Shown one piece after another: positions 19,779 through 30,189 of a stretch of DNA of 35,494 nucleotides. The translations under genes and the position numbers were made by a program. The stretch comes from Willaertia magna (Eukaryota > Heterolobosea > Eutetramitea > Acrasida > Naegleriidae), in assembly GCA_902984215.1 (NCBI GenBank), contig CADWAF010000407.1:1-35494 (forward strand). Direction: 5' to 3'. Position 1 is the stretch's first letter. Each line of letters opens with the position of its first letter. A model generated the notes under the pieces. That model did no database searches. It was not told the DNA's origin and saw only the letters and a list, made by a program, of their open reading frames with translations.

Positions 19779-20549
19779 TTAATTGCCTACAAAGTCGTGG
19801 CACCTCCTTACTTTCAGCTCCCTCTTGAAAACCAATAAACATTTATTAAAAATAACCAAACAGACTAATAAATATATTATCATTTTGTATATAATTAAAT
19901 GACGACCTAAAACACCACTTTTGCTTACTGAGAAATTAACGAAGAAAGTAAGACAGCATATGTTTTTGGAGCTGAACTTTCATGAACCATCACCATTTTC
20001 TTTATATGAGTTCTATTTGATGTCTAGTGTTTACAATAATATTGACAATCGTAGCTGTGGGTAGCTTACTTTAAACGAAGGCTTACATTTTCAATAGTTG
20101 TTTTTTATCATATTGTAAAATGAAATGCCCAGTAAGGAGTGAACAGACCACTAAGCAAACACTGTCTTCATAAGAAAATAAAATTAGAAGAACAAGATTT
20201 TAATAAATTTAAAAAGAAAAAGGTTGTAAACTTATAGATATTTTGGCTCAAAAAGAGTTTTTATAAAAATTCCAAAAAGACTGTAGAAGAAAATAAGTTA
20301 TTTTTTGACTTGAAAATGTGAGAAAATGCTTTATTTTCCAATGAAAAGAGAGATAAATTAAATGAAACGCAACCACAACACAATATCAGACATTTCAATA
20401 GTTTAAAAGCACCCACCAATTACAGAAGGGACAGATGATGGGTTTACCAGTATTTTGAATAGAAGGAAAAATTATATATCAAAATTTACTGGAAAACCTT
20501 TTTTTTTTGTGCGGCATCGTATCGAAGTTACAATTTTTTCAAACCACAA
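19779..20549. other. spacer between LINE ORF2 and ORF1 remnants
   Basis: About 770 bp with no frame I can support on either strand. A short minus-strand stretch near 20400-20520 reads MPHKKKRFSSKF and then GKPIICPFCNWW, which might be the end of an ORF1 zinc finger, but stops follow at once. It may be the inter-ORF region of the LINE or unrelated sequence into which the element was inserted. Confidence 0.4.
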
Positions 20550-21158
20550 GTTTCATTTTATTTTTTGACAGGGTACGCGGTTTTTCGCCACTCCTCCCCC
20601 CTGTTAAAAGCAGATTTTTTTCTTTCAACGGCTATTATTATTTTTTTTTTATCATTACCGTTAAACGGTTTTTGTAATGGACCCTCTTTGTCCAGTTTCT
20701 CTTTCCCCAATTTGTTTTTTCCCGCTCTTTTTAACTGTTGGTTTTTTAACACTATTAAAAGTTAAAGGAATTATCTTATTCTTGTTCTCAACCTTTTTTC
20801 AATCATTATCTTTATTGTTTTCCAATAAATCCAAGCTTTTCGACCTATTTTCCTCACATACAACTTTTCCAGCCACATAACTAGGCTTCTTTAAGACCTT
20901 TATTTACAATAACATAAGATACAGGCTTTAAATTTAAGGCTACACTTTGGGCGGTTTCATTTTAGGCAGTTTCATTAGAATTTTGTATTGTTGTTAAGTT
21001 TACACTTTGATTAGCATTTTGGACTGTAGTATTTTGGACTATTGTAACTAATTCTATATCTAATTCTATATCTAATTCTTTTAAGAATTCTTCAATTTCT
21101 TCATTAGTTAATTGAGGAATTTCATTTACAATGGGGTATTATCTTTACTTGAGGACAT
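20550..21158 (-). pseudogene. LINE ORF1-like (Gag-like) relic
   Basis: Starts MSSSKDNTP at 21158. After a one-base frame change it reads an acidic segment (NEIPQLTNEEIEEFLKELD), then a Gln/Asn/Thr repeat region containing NETA-stop-NETAQ, then ALNLKPVSYVIVNKGLK. After another frame change comes a basic Lys-rich tail (SVKKPTVKKSGKKQIGERE). An acidic N-terminus and a basic nucleic-acid-binding C-terminus upstream of an RT ORF fit a LINE ORF1. No canonical CCHC finger is intact. The assignment rests mainly on position and orientation, and it could be a separate broken host gene. Confidence 0.45.
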
Positions 21159-21438
21159 TGCTGCAGAAGTAGTTGTTGTAGATTTTTTTTTTGTAGGGCT
21201 ATAATACAGTAATTCTTGGAACAGCAAAAAAAAAATTGGTTCATTCACTGCCAAGAAAAATACCATCCAAATCCTTCATTTTTTTGCGCTCGATTTTGTA
21301 CAAAAATAGTTTTTACTCTCACGAAAAAGAAATGAAAGTGCACCATCACATCGATTTCCAACCTTAAAAACCAAACGTCCCAAAGGAAGGGCATCAGATT
21401 AATTTCAAAAAAATTAGCCTTTTTTCTTTTGCTTTCCA

Positions 21439-22278
21439 ATGGAATTAACACAAGATCAATCTTCACAACAAACTGAAACTGAAAACAATAATTTTAAATC
21501 TTTCAATTTAATTTCTACTTATGGATCTTATGGAAGTGAAGAAAATGATAAATTAAATTATCCAATGGATATTATTTATGGAAATAATTTATTATTTATT
21601 GCAGATACCAGAAATTTTAGAATTTTAATTTTAGACTCTTCATTAAATTATGAAAACAAAATTGATTTGAGTTTACCACCTCTTGCATTAGCTACAAACA
21701 ACAAATATTTATATATTGCTTGTTCAAACGAAAACAATGAATATTTTATTTATAAATATAATTTAAGTACTTTACAATTTATGAATGAAATTAAAAGTGA
21801 TAGTTCAAATTATGAATTTAATATAATTACTGGAATGACATGTGATTTAGAAAATAATTTATTTATTGCTAATTTTGGTAGTCAAGAGATTACTGTGTTA
21901 AATGAATCTGATGAATTAATAAGAAAATTTAAAATTAATTTACAACCACAAAGAATTATTATTAATAATAAAAATCAAATTGTAATGGTTGGTGATTTAA
22001 ATTATTGTAATGAATTACAGATTTATGATCAGTCTGGAACGTTTATTGAAAATATAAAATTTGAAAATTTAAATCTTACTGGATTAGTTTGTGATTGTAA
22101 AGATAACTATTTTATTTGTGATGGTGATAATAATAAGGTATTGAATTGTAATTTTAAATTGTTGTGTGAATTTATAGAAGATATTTATAATCCTATTAGT
22201 ATTTCAGTAAATAAAGAAAGTAACGAGATTTATATGGCTGAAATGAGAGGACATTGTGTAAAATTATTTAAATATTAA
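21439..22278 (+). CDS. NHL-repeat beta-propeller protein
   Basis: Single exon, 279 residues. After a Gln-rich N-terminus the protein has five to six beta-propeller blades of NHL type: YPMDIIYGNNLLFIADTRN (blade 1), IITGMTCDLENNLFIANFG, TGLVCDCKDNYFICDGDN, NPISISVNKESNEIYMAE. These are the usual 'P-x-G-hydrophobic...V-A-D-x-x-N' blades with the Gly often replaced. No other domain, signal peptide or membrane helix. It probably acts as a protein-interaction scaffold; partner unknown. It is convergent with the RCC1-like gene across 166 bp. Confidence 0.85.
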   Translation: MELTQDQSSQQTETENNNFKSFNLISTYGSYGSEENDKLNYPMDIIYGNNLLFIADTRNFRILILDSSLNYENKIDLSLPPLALATNNKYLYIACSNENNEYFIYKYNLSTLQFMNEIKSDSSNYEFNIITGMTCDLENNLFIANFGSQEITVLNESDELIRKFKINLQPQRIIINNKNQIVMVGDLNYCNELQIYDQSGTFIENIKFENLNLTGLVCDCKDNYFICDGDNNKVLNCNFKLLCEFIEDIYNPISISVNKESNEIYMAEMRGHCVKLFKY

Positions 22279-22444
22279 TACTGCAGCAATAAATTTTAGT
22301 TTTATATTCTTTTATTTTTATTATTGAATTTAGAATAATTAATTTTTTATGTAGCATATTTCAAACTATTTTATAAAACAAATATTTATGTCATTGCTTT
22401 TAAACGAGTTTAAACAGTCATTTATTTAAAGGTTAAACAATAAA

Positions 22445-24007
22445 TCACAAATTAATTTCCAAATCACAAAAAACAAAAGTATTTAATTCTTTCCAAATAA
22501 CTTTTTTAAATCTAACAATTTCTGTAGTTTCTAACGTGCTTAAAAAACTTTCTCTTTTTAAATAAATAAATGTCTTTTCAATTTCATAATTTGTTAAATC
22601 ACTATCGCTATCAACATTTTCTAACTGTAAATATTCCGTTAAACTTAATTGATTCGTTAACTTTGAATTCATTAATTGTAAAGTTTTATCATTCATTTCC
22701 TTTGAAATATTAATTTCTTGTAAACTATTTTTAATTTCATTTAAATCAAAACCAAAATAATAAAGTCTTCCTATATTTGTTAACACACCACAATAAGTAT
22801 TCGAACAATAAATTGAAATAATAAATTCATTATCTAAATTTGGTAATTTTAATTCGTATTTAAAAGAATTAAACTTTACTTTACCAATCCAATAAATTGT
22901 TTTTAAATCTTTAAATAAAATTATTAAACAATTATTTTTTGTATAAATCTTAAATGCATTCTCCTTTAATAAAGTTAATTTATCATAATATAAAGATGCA
23001 AATGATCCAGTAATATAAACTTTACCACTTTCCGTTAAAAAAGTTGTAAAATTATTTCCACAATTAATTTGTTTAATAATTTCAATTTTATTTATAATTA
23101 AATTAAATCTAAATGGTTGTAAAGTTCTATAAATAGTTGCACTATTTAAACCTATACTATAAATTGAATTATCACCAATTACAAAACATTCATAATTCTT
23201 ACATAATAATACAATAAAATGTTCACCACAAGAAACGTCAATCACTTGAAAATTAATATTCGTTAAAAAAGATAAGTTCATTATACTTTCATAAATATTA
23301 TTATATTTAAAATGTAAATAAGGTAATAATTTTAATCCAAATTGTAAACATCTATTATTTATTGAAGAATCTTCTTTTTTTAGAAAAATCTTTTTACCAA
23401 AACATTGTGTAAAAATTGGTGAACCTTTTCCAAAAATATAAATATGATTTGAATTTGTTACAATAACTAAAATATTTTTACAAACACTAAAAGTTTTTAT
23501 TTTCTCGCCAGCAATTAACCAATTTGGAAAAATTATTGATTCTTGACACCAACTTGACTTTTCAAATTTATCTAATTGATTCATTTCTTCTTCACTTTCT
23601 AATAACTCTTCTTCTTTATTTAAAAAATTATTTAATTCATTATTATTAAATGTTGTAGACTGGTAATGTTGATAATAATCCTTAACTGTTGGTGAAGGAG
23701 TTAAAATAAAAGTAATTGAAGGAATTGTTTTCATTAATAAGTGTGATTTTTCAATTAAATTTTCACACTTTTCTTTATGGATATAATAATGTGAATTTCC
23801 ATGAAAATGATTGAAATTAAATGAAATGGTTGAAAAGAAAGGAAGAAATGGGTTAGTATTTGGTTCTTCATACCAATCTAAAAATTCTATTAAATTATGA
23901 ATTTCTAGTTGACCATTGGAATATAAGATAAATGTTTGATTGTTTTCGGTGATGACTACTTTGTGTATTGGATCAAATGTTGTTGATGTGTGGCTACTGC
24001 TGTCCAT
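22445..24007 (-). CDS. RCC1-like repeat protein (1)
   Basis: Single exon, 520 residues. The repeat hallmark is alternation of a buried 'G-x-x-F/H-hydrophobic' strand with 'V-Y-x-x-G' strands: VSCGEHFIVLLCKNYECFVIGDN; INCGNNFTTFLTESGKVYITG; IYCSNTYCGVLTNIGRLYYFG. The first about 190 residues are non-repetitive with an acidic patch (EEELLESEEEMNQ). The repeats are degenerate against RCC1 itself, so guanine-exchange activity is not implied; such proteins commonly act as scaffolds. Upstream flank 24008-24060 is T-rich. Its nearest upstream neighbour is tRNA-Glu. Confidence 0.8.
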   Translation of the reverse strand: MDSSSHTSTTFDPIHKVVITENNQTFILYSNGQLEIHNLIEFLDWYEEPNTNPFLPFFSTISFNFNHFHGNSHYYIHKEKCENLIEKSHLLMKTIPSITFILTPSPTVKDYYQHYQSTTFNNNELNNFLNKEEELLESEEEMNQLDKFEKSSWCQESIIFPNWLIAGEKIKTFSVCKNILVIVTNSNHIYIFGKGSPIFTQCFGKKIFLKKEDSSINNRCLQFGLKLLPYLHFKYNNIYESIMNLSFLTNINFQVIDVSCGEHFIVLLCKNYECFVIGDNSIYSIGLNSATIYRTLQPFRFNLIINKIEIIKQINCGNNFTTFLTESGKVYITGSFASLYYDKLTLLKENAFKIYTKNNCLIILFKDLKTIYWIGKVKFNSFKYELKLPNLDNEFIISIYCSNTYCGVLTNIGRLYYFGFDLNEIKNSLQEINISKEMNDKTLQLMNSKLTNQLSLTEYLQLENVDSDSDLTNYEIEKTFIYLKRESFLSTLETTEIVRFKKVIWKELNTFVFCDLEINL

Positions 24008-24196
24008 ATTTTTTTGTTATTTTTTTAATTTTTTTTATTTTTTTATTTTTTAGTTTGCTTAATGATTGGGGAATGCGTTGTAAACGTTTACAAAAGATCG
24101 CTTAGGCTGCAACATTTTTGTTTCCTTTTAAATGTATTATAATATGTTAGAGAATTTAAAATAACAAAATAGTTGGATTTTACTGTACAAAATCTT

Positions 24197-24282
24197 TCCC
24201 ACACCGGGAATCGAACCCGGGCCTCCTGGGATCTAATAGCGTCTATGAAAGCCAGGTATCCTAGCCACTGGACTATGCGGGA
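24197..24282 (-). tRNA. tRNA-Glu (anticodon TTC) with a 15-nt intron
   Basis: Minus strand: acceptor TCCCGCA/TGTGGGA (one G-U pair), D-arm TAGTCCAGTGGCTAGGATA, anticodon stem CCTGG/CCAGG, T-arm CCGGG-TTCGATT-CCCGG. The two halves of the anticodon stem are separated by 22 nt. A canonical 7-nt loop CTTTCA+C requires a 15-nt intron (TAGACGCTATTAGAT) right after position 37, the standard nuclear tRNA intron site. Anticodon TTC reads GAA/GAG. A TTTT run follows the gene. Confidence 0.95.
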
Positions 24283-24833
24283 GATCTGATTGTCAATATT
24301 AACATTTGCTTTTTAAAAGTATTGTTGTTTTGTGGTGTGAAATGTTGCTTCTTTCTTGGGTTAGTAGTACTGTAGGTTAAAAGTTGAAAATATGGGTAAC
24401 CTCGCTCTCTATGTTCCTTCAACCTATTTTTTGTTTTCCCTTAATTGCAAGGCCAACCTTAACGATAATCGCATTTTAATTTTAAGGGCCTTTTCGAAAT
24501 TCAACCCTCATCCGAATTAAAAAAAATTTTTCAAAACAAAAAAAAGATTTCATACTAGGGGCAACTTTTTATTCCTTCTCCATCAACAAAAATAATTTGA
24601 ATAATGGATAGTGTTGAACAACAGCAGCAAAATTCTTTTATTTAAAAAAACCAAAATCCTTTCTATTTTACTGCACTTCTTTCATCCAACTGTTGGAAAA
24701 AAGTAAAATCTAAAACACACATTCTGTTATAATTGATAAATAATATTCACCAATTATCTATTTTCAAAATTTAAAATTAAATAATACCATTAATACAAAT
24801 AATTAATAGTAAATAATTAATTTGAAAATAATA
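24283..24833. other. intergenic region upstream of the DYRK kinase
   Basis: About 550 bp. It includes a tiny open frame, ATG at 24604 to TAA at 24645 (MDSVEQQQQNSFI), which could be an upstream ORF in a long kinase leader. Otherwise AT-rich with no further RNA gene or repeat that I can see. Confidence 0.4.
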
Positions 24834-27827
24834 ATGATACCTTCTTCATCATCACCAACTTGTTCAACCTATTCTTCTATATTACTTTTGCAATCTAATC
24901 CATCTTCTTCTTCTCAACCTCCGTTATCTCCATTCATTGTTTATCAACAACAACAACAACCTTTAACTTCATCCTATCAAAGCTTTGATTCAATGACACC
25001 AACAACTACATCAAATATATATCCAACAATAAATCCCAATTCGGGATCAATTATAAATGAATCTCTTTATCAACAACAACCTTCAGTTTATAATCCGCAT
25101 CAATATTATAGTAATTCAATGCCATTAACTAATAATAATAATAATACAAATAATAGTAACTACCCTACAAGGTTTAGTTCGGTATCTACTGTTAATAACA
25201 ATAACAATAGTGGTAATAGGATAACGGTAGGAAATAATGGAAATTTATCAATGACAACATCTTCAACAATAGGGAATGATTCTTTTGTATATAATCCCAA
25301 TAGTTTTATGCAACAAAGTTATTCAACCAACAATACAGGTAGCGGTTATATGTCTTTACTCTTATCAAATAATAACTCTACATCATCAAGTAGTTTGCAT
25401 GATGATCCAATAAGTGGGTATTACCATCCTCCACCCCCTTCAGCCTTATTATCTAACCAACAAAATAATTCTAATATTATGGTTCAAGGGGTAACAAACA
25501 GTAATAATACAAGTAATAATAATATGAATTATTCAATAACGAATAATAATCAACTTTCTGTTGGAAATTCAACTAGTGCTGGTATGATGGTTCCACCCGG
25601 AAGTTTAATGATGATGCAACAACAACCTTCAACAAGTACTGCATCATCTTCATTGTTGCAATATACTTCTAGTAATACCAATCCAACACTGATCAGTAAT
25701 AATAATATGAATACTGGATCTAGTGGTAATAATAATGTAACTACAACCACCAGTAATATTGTTGGTATTGGAGGTAATAGACATATCATTAGACCAATAC
25801 CGATTAATAGAAAGAATGATGCATTACATCAACATATGTTGAATGTGCCAACAAGTACCATAGTTGAGCAAAATGTTTCGGAAAAACGCCAACAATCATT
25901 ATATATTAAAATGTCAGCCAATTTATTAAAAACATACAAACATATTAATAATATTTATTATGAAAAGAGAAAACAAGTTAAATCATCTAACAAACCTATT
26001 GTTAGTACTAATAATCCATCGTCTACTATGAATAATATTCAACAACCACAACAACAACAACAAGTTATGGTAGTGCCGATAACTAATGTTAATGGTAATA
26101 CTACAAATACCATGAATTCAGTTACAGTAAACCCTAATGTAGTTGTTCCCTCCAAAAATAACGGTTCTACAGTTAATGTAGGATCGCATCATCAACAACA
26201 TCATGTTCATAAAAATCATGTTTCCAATAATCATAGAGTTCAATACAATAATAATGGAATAGTTAAGAATAGTAGTAATAATAATACTAGAATGGTCATT
26301 ATGCAACCCCTCAATTCAAGTATACCCATTCTTTCTGTGCCTCACCAATCAGCCTACATAACAACTGCTCCTGTTATAACCAACAGTAGTACCCAAACAA
26401 ATCAAAATTTAGTTCCTTCATCAAATTTTGTAGAGTTTAATAACAATAATACAAAGGCTACTTATAGGGGTAATAACAATAATGTTACAACTACCTATTC
26501 AATGCCAAATATTCAACAAAGCGTTAGTAGTAATACAAGTGTTACTACTTCTAATGCAACAAATGCTAGTTCGTCAAATAATGGTAACAATTATAATCCT
26601 TATGATTTTGTATATTCATCATCCTCAAATTCCTCCAGTACAATTAATACTACTTCTTCAGTTAGTGGTTATGATGACCCACAAGGAAATTATATTGTTC
26701 AATTAAAAGAAATTATTGATGGAACATATTTAGTAGAGGAAGTTATGGGTAAAGGTTCATTTGGAGTTGTTGTAAAATGTTTAGATTTACAAACAAATGA
26801 TTATATGGCAGTTAAAATCATTAAAAACAAACCACAGTTTCATAGTCAAGCACAGATTGAGATTGCATTATTAAAAGATTTAAATCAAAAAGATATGAAT
26901 GGAAAATATAATATTGTTAGAATGAGAAGACACTTTTTATTTAAAAATCATTTATGCATAGCATTTGAATTATTATCAATGAATTTATATGATCTTTTAA
27001 AATTAACTAATTTTAGAGGAATATCATTATTAAGAATTTATAAATTTGGTAAACAATTATTACATACTTTAAATTTCTTATTACAGGCTCAAGTTATTCA
27101 CTGTGATTTAAAACCTGAAAATATTTTATTGAAAAGTACTAAAAGAAGTACTATTAAAGTTATTGATTTCGGTAGTTCTTGTTACGTAAATAATAAGATG
27201 TATACTTATATACAAAGTAGATTTTATAGATCTCCTGAAGTTATTTTAGGATTACCATATGGTTGTGAAATTGATATGTGGTCATTTGGTTGTATTTTAG
27301 TTGAATTACATACGGGTAATCCTTTATTTGATGGAAAGAATGAAGTAGAACAAATGTTTAAGATGATACAGATTTTGGGAATGCCTTCCAGGAAAGTTAT
27401 TGAAGCAAGTCCAAAGAAAGATAAATTCTTTAAGTATAACGTTTATTTAGAAAGATATGAACCTTTAGATTCAAACGTTATACCTAATTCAATTTCTCTT
27501 TATGACATAATAATGAATACTAAAAAACCTGTATCTCCTCAAGTTCACTATTTAGAAAATTATGATAATTATTCAAAATTATTTAATTTAATAACAAAGG
27601 TTTTGGTTTATGATTCAAATGTTAGATTAAAACCTTTACAAGCTTTGTCACATGAATTCTTCCATTTAAATGAATTGATAAAACAAAATACTGCAAATTA
27701 TTCATCACATCAAATTTCAAGTAATGTAGCCTATAGTACAACTCCTTCTTATCAAGTTTATAATTATATGCCTTTTTATACAAATAGTTATTCACTTCCA
27801 ACAGCCACAGTGAATAACTATTCATAA
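24834..27827 (+). CDS. DYRK-family dual-specificity protein kinase
   Basis: 997 residues; the ATG at 24834 (MIPSSSS) is the first AUG in frame. Residues 1 to about 600 are low complexity with many Asn, Ser, Thr and Gln runs (CAA and AAT/AAC repeats), likely disordered. A DYRK-homology box (YDDPQGNYIVQ) precedes the kinase. GKGSFG starts at 639, the catalytic loop HCDLKPEN has D758, DFGSS follows, and the activation loop YTYIQSRFYRSPEV holds the autophosphorylated Tyr of DYRKs. FYRSPEV with YIQS points to the DYRK1/minibrain branch rather than CLK. It would autophosphorylate on Tyr and phosphorylate substrates on Ser/Thr. C-terminal tail of about 60 residues. Single exon. Confidence 0.95.
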   Translation: MIPSSSSPTCSTYSSILLLQSNPSSSSQPPLSPFIVYQQQQQPLTSSYQSFDSMTPTTTSNIYPTINPNSGSIINESLYQQQPSVYNPHQYYSNSMPLTNNNNNTNNSNYPTRFSSVSTVNNNNNSGNRITVGNNGNLSMTTSSTIGNDSFVYNPNSFMQQSYSTNNTGSGYMSLLLSNNNSTSSSSLHDDPISGYYHPPPPSALLSNQQNNSNIMVQGVTNSNNTSNNNMNYSITNNNQLSVGNSTSAGMMVPPGSLMMMQQQPSTSTASSSLLQYTSSNTNPTLISNNNMNTGSSGNNNVTTTTSNIVGIGGNRHIIRPIPINRKNDALHQHMLNVPTSTIVEQNVSEKRQQSLYIKMSANLLKTYKHINNIYYEKRKQVKSSNKPIVSTNNPSSTMNNIQQPQQQQQVMVVPITNVNGNTTNTMNSVTVNPNVVVPSKNNGSTVNVGSHHQQHHVHKNHVSNNHRVQYNNNGIVKNSSNNNTRMVIMQPLNSSIPILSVPHQSAYITTAPVITNSSTQTNQNLVPSSNFVEFNNNNTKATYRGNNNNVTTTYSMPNIQQSVSSNTSVTTSNATNASSSNNGNNYNPYDFVYSSSSNSSSTINTTSSVSGYDDPQGNYIVQLKEIIDGTYLVEEVMGKGSFGVVVKCLDLQTNDYMAVKIIKNKPQFHSQAQIEIALLKDLNQKDMNGKYNIVRMRRHFLFKNHLCIAFELLSMNLYDLLKLTNFRGISLLRIYKFGKQLLHTLNFLLQAQVIHCDLKPENILLKSTKRSTIKVIDFGSSCYVNNKMYTYIQSRFYRSPEVILGLPYGCEIDMWSFGCILVELHTGNPLFDGKNEVEQMFKMIQILGMPSRKVIEASPKKDKFFKYNVYLERYEPLDSNVIPNSISLYDIIMNTKKPVSPQVHYLENYDNYSKLFNLITKVLVYDSNVRLKPLQALSHEFFHLNELIKQNTANYSSHQISSNVAYSTTPSYQVYNYMPFYTNSYSLPTATVNNYS

Positions 27828-28235
27828 TTAATATCAGTAACGTATTCAATAGTGTCCAAACACTTTACACCTTGTAAATAGTTTCATAATAAGCGAACTT
27901 GGGATATTCAAGTGATAATAAGTAATAGGGAAATTAAGTTTTTATTTGTTCGCTTTAACTATTGTTCGCCGACTATTTGTAAATAATTATCTTTGGAATT
28001 AAGTAGTAAATTATTAGTTAAGGAGACAATTAATTGTAATGTTACTTTATTGTACTCATCCCTTGGGCAATAAAACAATTTCTGATTTGTAGGCGAATTA
28101 CCTTCGTCATCTTATAAATCTCCATTTCTCTAGGTTGATTTTATAGCCTTATTATCGCGTTGTTGGCGTTTTCAATGTTTTCAATGAGGAAAAACGGCAA
28201 AATTTCAGGTTTGGTCAAAAAATAAAACAAAAAAA
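27828..28235. other. intergenic region between the kinase and RCC1-like (2)
   Basis: 408 bp, AT-rich. It must hold the kinase 3' end and the next gene's promoter. I see no RNA gene, repeat or conserved motif. Confidence 0.4.
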
Positions 28236-30189
28236 ATGCTACCAATGGAGGACGATAGTTTAGAACCAAGATTTACTCAGTTGAGTAGATCCACGGCTTG
28301 GATTTCGCCGACAGCTTTTGCGCAACAAATGTCTAGTCATAGTACTTTTAATAACTCGAATATTGAAAAATTAACATGTTGTTATTGTAGAAATAGATTA
28401 ATGAACAGTGCGGAACAAGTTTGTTCATGTTCCCTCAAACAAAATCATTTAACGAATAACATTCATTCATCTTCAATAATAAAAGGAAAGAAAAAGAAAA
28501 CTAGTAAAAACAATGGAAATTTACTATTTTTTGGAGATGATTCCTTACATCATTGTTTAACAAAGCCTTCCTCTTCTTCTTACCATCAACAACAATTAAA
28601 TTTTAATAAAAATAAAAAGAATAAACAATTGAAACATCAATATTTTGGAGCAAGTACAGATGGATTATTTACAAGACATCATCCTTTATTAGAAAATAAT
28701 GAAATTATAAAAGTAGTCAGTGGTGATTTTCACACTTTATTTTTAACAAGTGACCATCGAGTAATTGTAGCTGGAAAGAATAAGGTAATGTATTTTATTA
28801 AATTATTAATTATTATTAACTTTATTTTAGAATGGTCAATTAGGTTTACATCATTTTAATCCAATTGATGAACCACAATATTTAACGCATATAGAAAATA
28901 AAATACCATGTCCACCAATAATAGATATATTTTGTGGAGGTGATTATTCTTTTATTTTAACAATTAATCATCATATTTATGGTTTTGGTAAAAATAAAAT
29001 TGGTCAATTGGGAATAGGTGATACTGTAAATAGAAGAGTTTGTATTCCAACTAGAGTTGTTATTAATAGAGATATTTATTTGAATAGTTTAGCTGCAAGT
29101 AGTAGCAGTAGCAGTAGTAATAATGGTATTAATAATAGAAATGAATTGTATTATAAAATTCCAGGAGAGAATTTACCTGTAAAATTAATTAGTTGTGGTT
29201 GGCAATCTACATTTATATTATTTGAAAATGATGAATTATATGTTTGTGGTGATAATACATGTAATTTACATAATTCTAAAAATAATAATAATAACAACAA
29301 TAATCAGCAACAACAACAATTAATAACTACAAAGATTGAAAACTTTTCATTTCGTAAAATGGATATACCCAATTTATATATTCATTCAAAAATTAAGGAT
29401 ATACAAGTAGGATTATTTCACACAGGTATATTTATGGAGAATGGTGAAGTATGGATATCATGTCCATGTTGCTGTTCACCAATTGAATTAGAAAGAAGAA
29501 AATTTAAGAAAAAGAGTTTTTTAGATAAAAATGGTAAATTAGTTTATTCGGAGAATGGAGGTGAAGATTTATTAAAAACATTTAAGATAATGCATTTAGC
29601 ATATTTATCTACATTTTTATTATCTACAAATGATATTATGTATGTTTCAGGTATAAATTATTGTGGTAGTTTAGGTGTAGGTACTTCTGAATTAAAAGCA
29701 TATAAAAGGTTTACTGAATCACCAAATTTAAATCATTTAAATATTGAAGAGATTTATGGTACAAATAGAACTATTGTTGTTACTAAAGAAGGACATGTTT
29801 ATGTATGTGGAAGTAATTCTTTTGGTGAATTATGTTTAGAACCAACTAATTTATTTAAAAGAAAAGTGAAATGTACCTGTAGTAATGATGAATGTAATGG
29901 TAATTGTATTGCTTTACCACAAAGAGTTCTACTATTAGAGAATGAAGTTAAGAAAAGAAGAAATTGTAAATTAAAAATTACATGTGGTTCATTTCATACA
30001 ATTGCTTATTTTGTAAATATAGAATCACGTGATGTTACTTATTTTTATGATAATTTATTTGAAACTAATTTAAAAGGTAAAGAATACTCAGATATAGACA
30101 TTTTCTGTAACACTAAAAGATTAAAGGATAACCTCGAAGAAAGCAATATATCATTTACAGAAACAAAAAGATTAAAATTAATAATATAA
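28236..30189 (+). CDS. RCC1-like repeat protein (2)
   Basis: Two exons, 28236-28784 and 28831-30189, with a 46-nt intron; the join reads VIVAGKNK-NGQLGLHHF, restoring an RCC1 repeat. 635 residues. Clear repeat units are VVSGDFHTLFLTSDHRVIVAG, FCGGDYSFILTINHHIYGFGKNKIGQLGIGD (long form), SCGWQSTFILFENDELYVCGD and VYVCGSNSFGELCLE. An N-terminal Cys cluster (CCYCRNRL..CSCS) and further Cys pairs (CPCCC, CTCSNDECNGNC) could bind metal. Asn/Gln and Ser runs interrupt the propeller. Scaffold or regulator role inferred; nothing shows a GEF function. Confidence 0.85.

Larger units (their letters stand above)
14871..21158 (-). mobile_element. decayed non-LTR (LINE) retrotransposon, ORF1 and ORF2 remnants
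   Basis: This span has no host gene. On the minus strand it reads as a two-ORF LINE: an ORF1 remnant (about 21158-20550), a spacer, then ORF2 (about 19778-14871). The ORF2 order is N-terminal region, APE-type endonuclease, reverse transcriptase, RNase H and CCHC knuckle. RNase H plus a terminal CX2CX7HX4C motif is typical of the I/R1/Tad-like side of the LINE tree. Both ORFs carry many stops and single-base frame changes, so the copy is dead as it stands. The limits are the visible coding ends; no target-site duplication or poly-A tail was found. Lower GC than neighbouring genes fits long neutral decay. Confidence 0.85.

Noticed and set aside
20565..20880. Two overlapping plus-strand Phe/Ser-rich frames that look like signal peptides
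   Set aside because: Antisense to the Lys-rich tail of the ORF1 remnant; overlapping frames with no start context.
21245..21466. Minus-strand frame of 73 codons overlapping the NHL gene start
   Set aside because: It overlaps the NHL gene's start and leader, shows no motif, and its aromatic-rich composition is what an antisense frame gives here.
25550..26306. Minus-strand frames within the kinase gene
   Set aside because: Antisense shadows of the Asn/Thr/Gln repeats in the kinase N-terminal region.
24920..26660. CAA/AAT-rich tracts as a possible microsatellite array or CRISPR-like repeat
   Set aside because: They stay in frame as Gln/Asn/Ser runs of the kinase and have no fixed repeat-spacer spacing.
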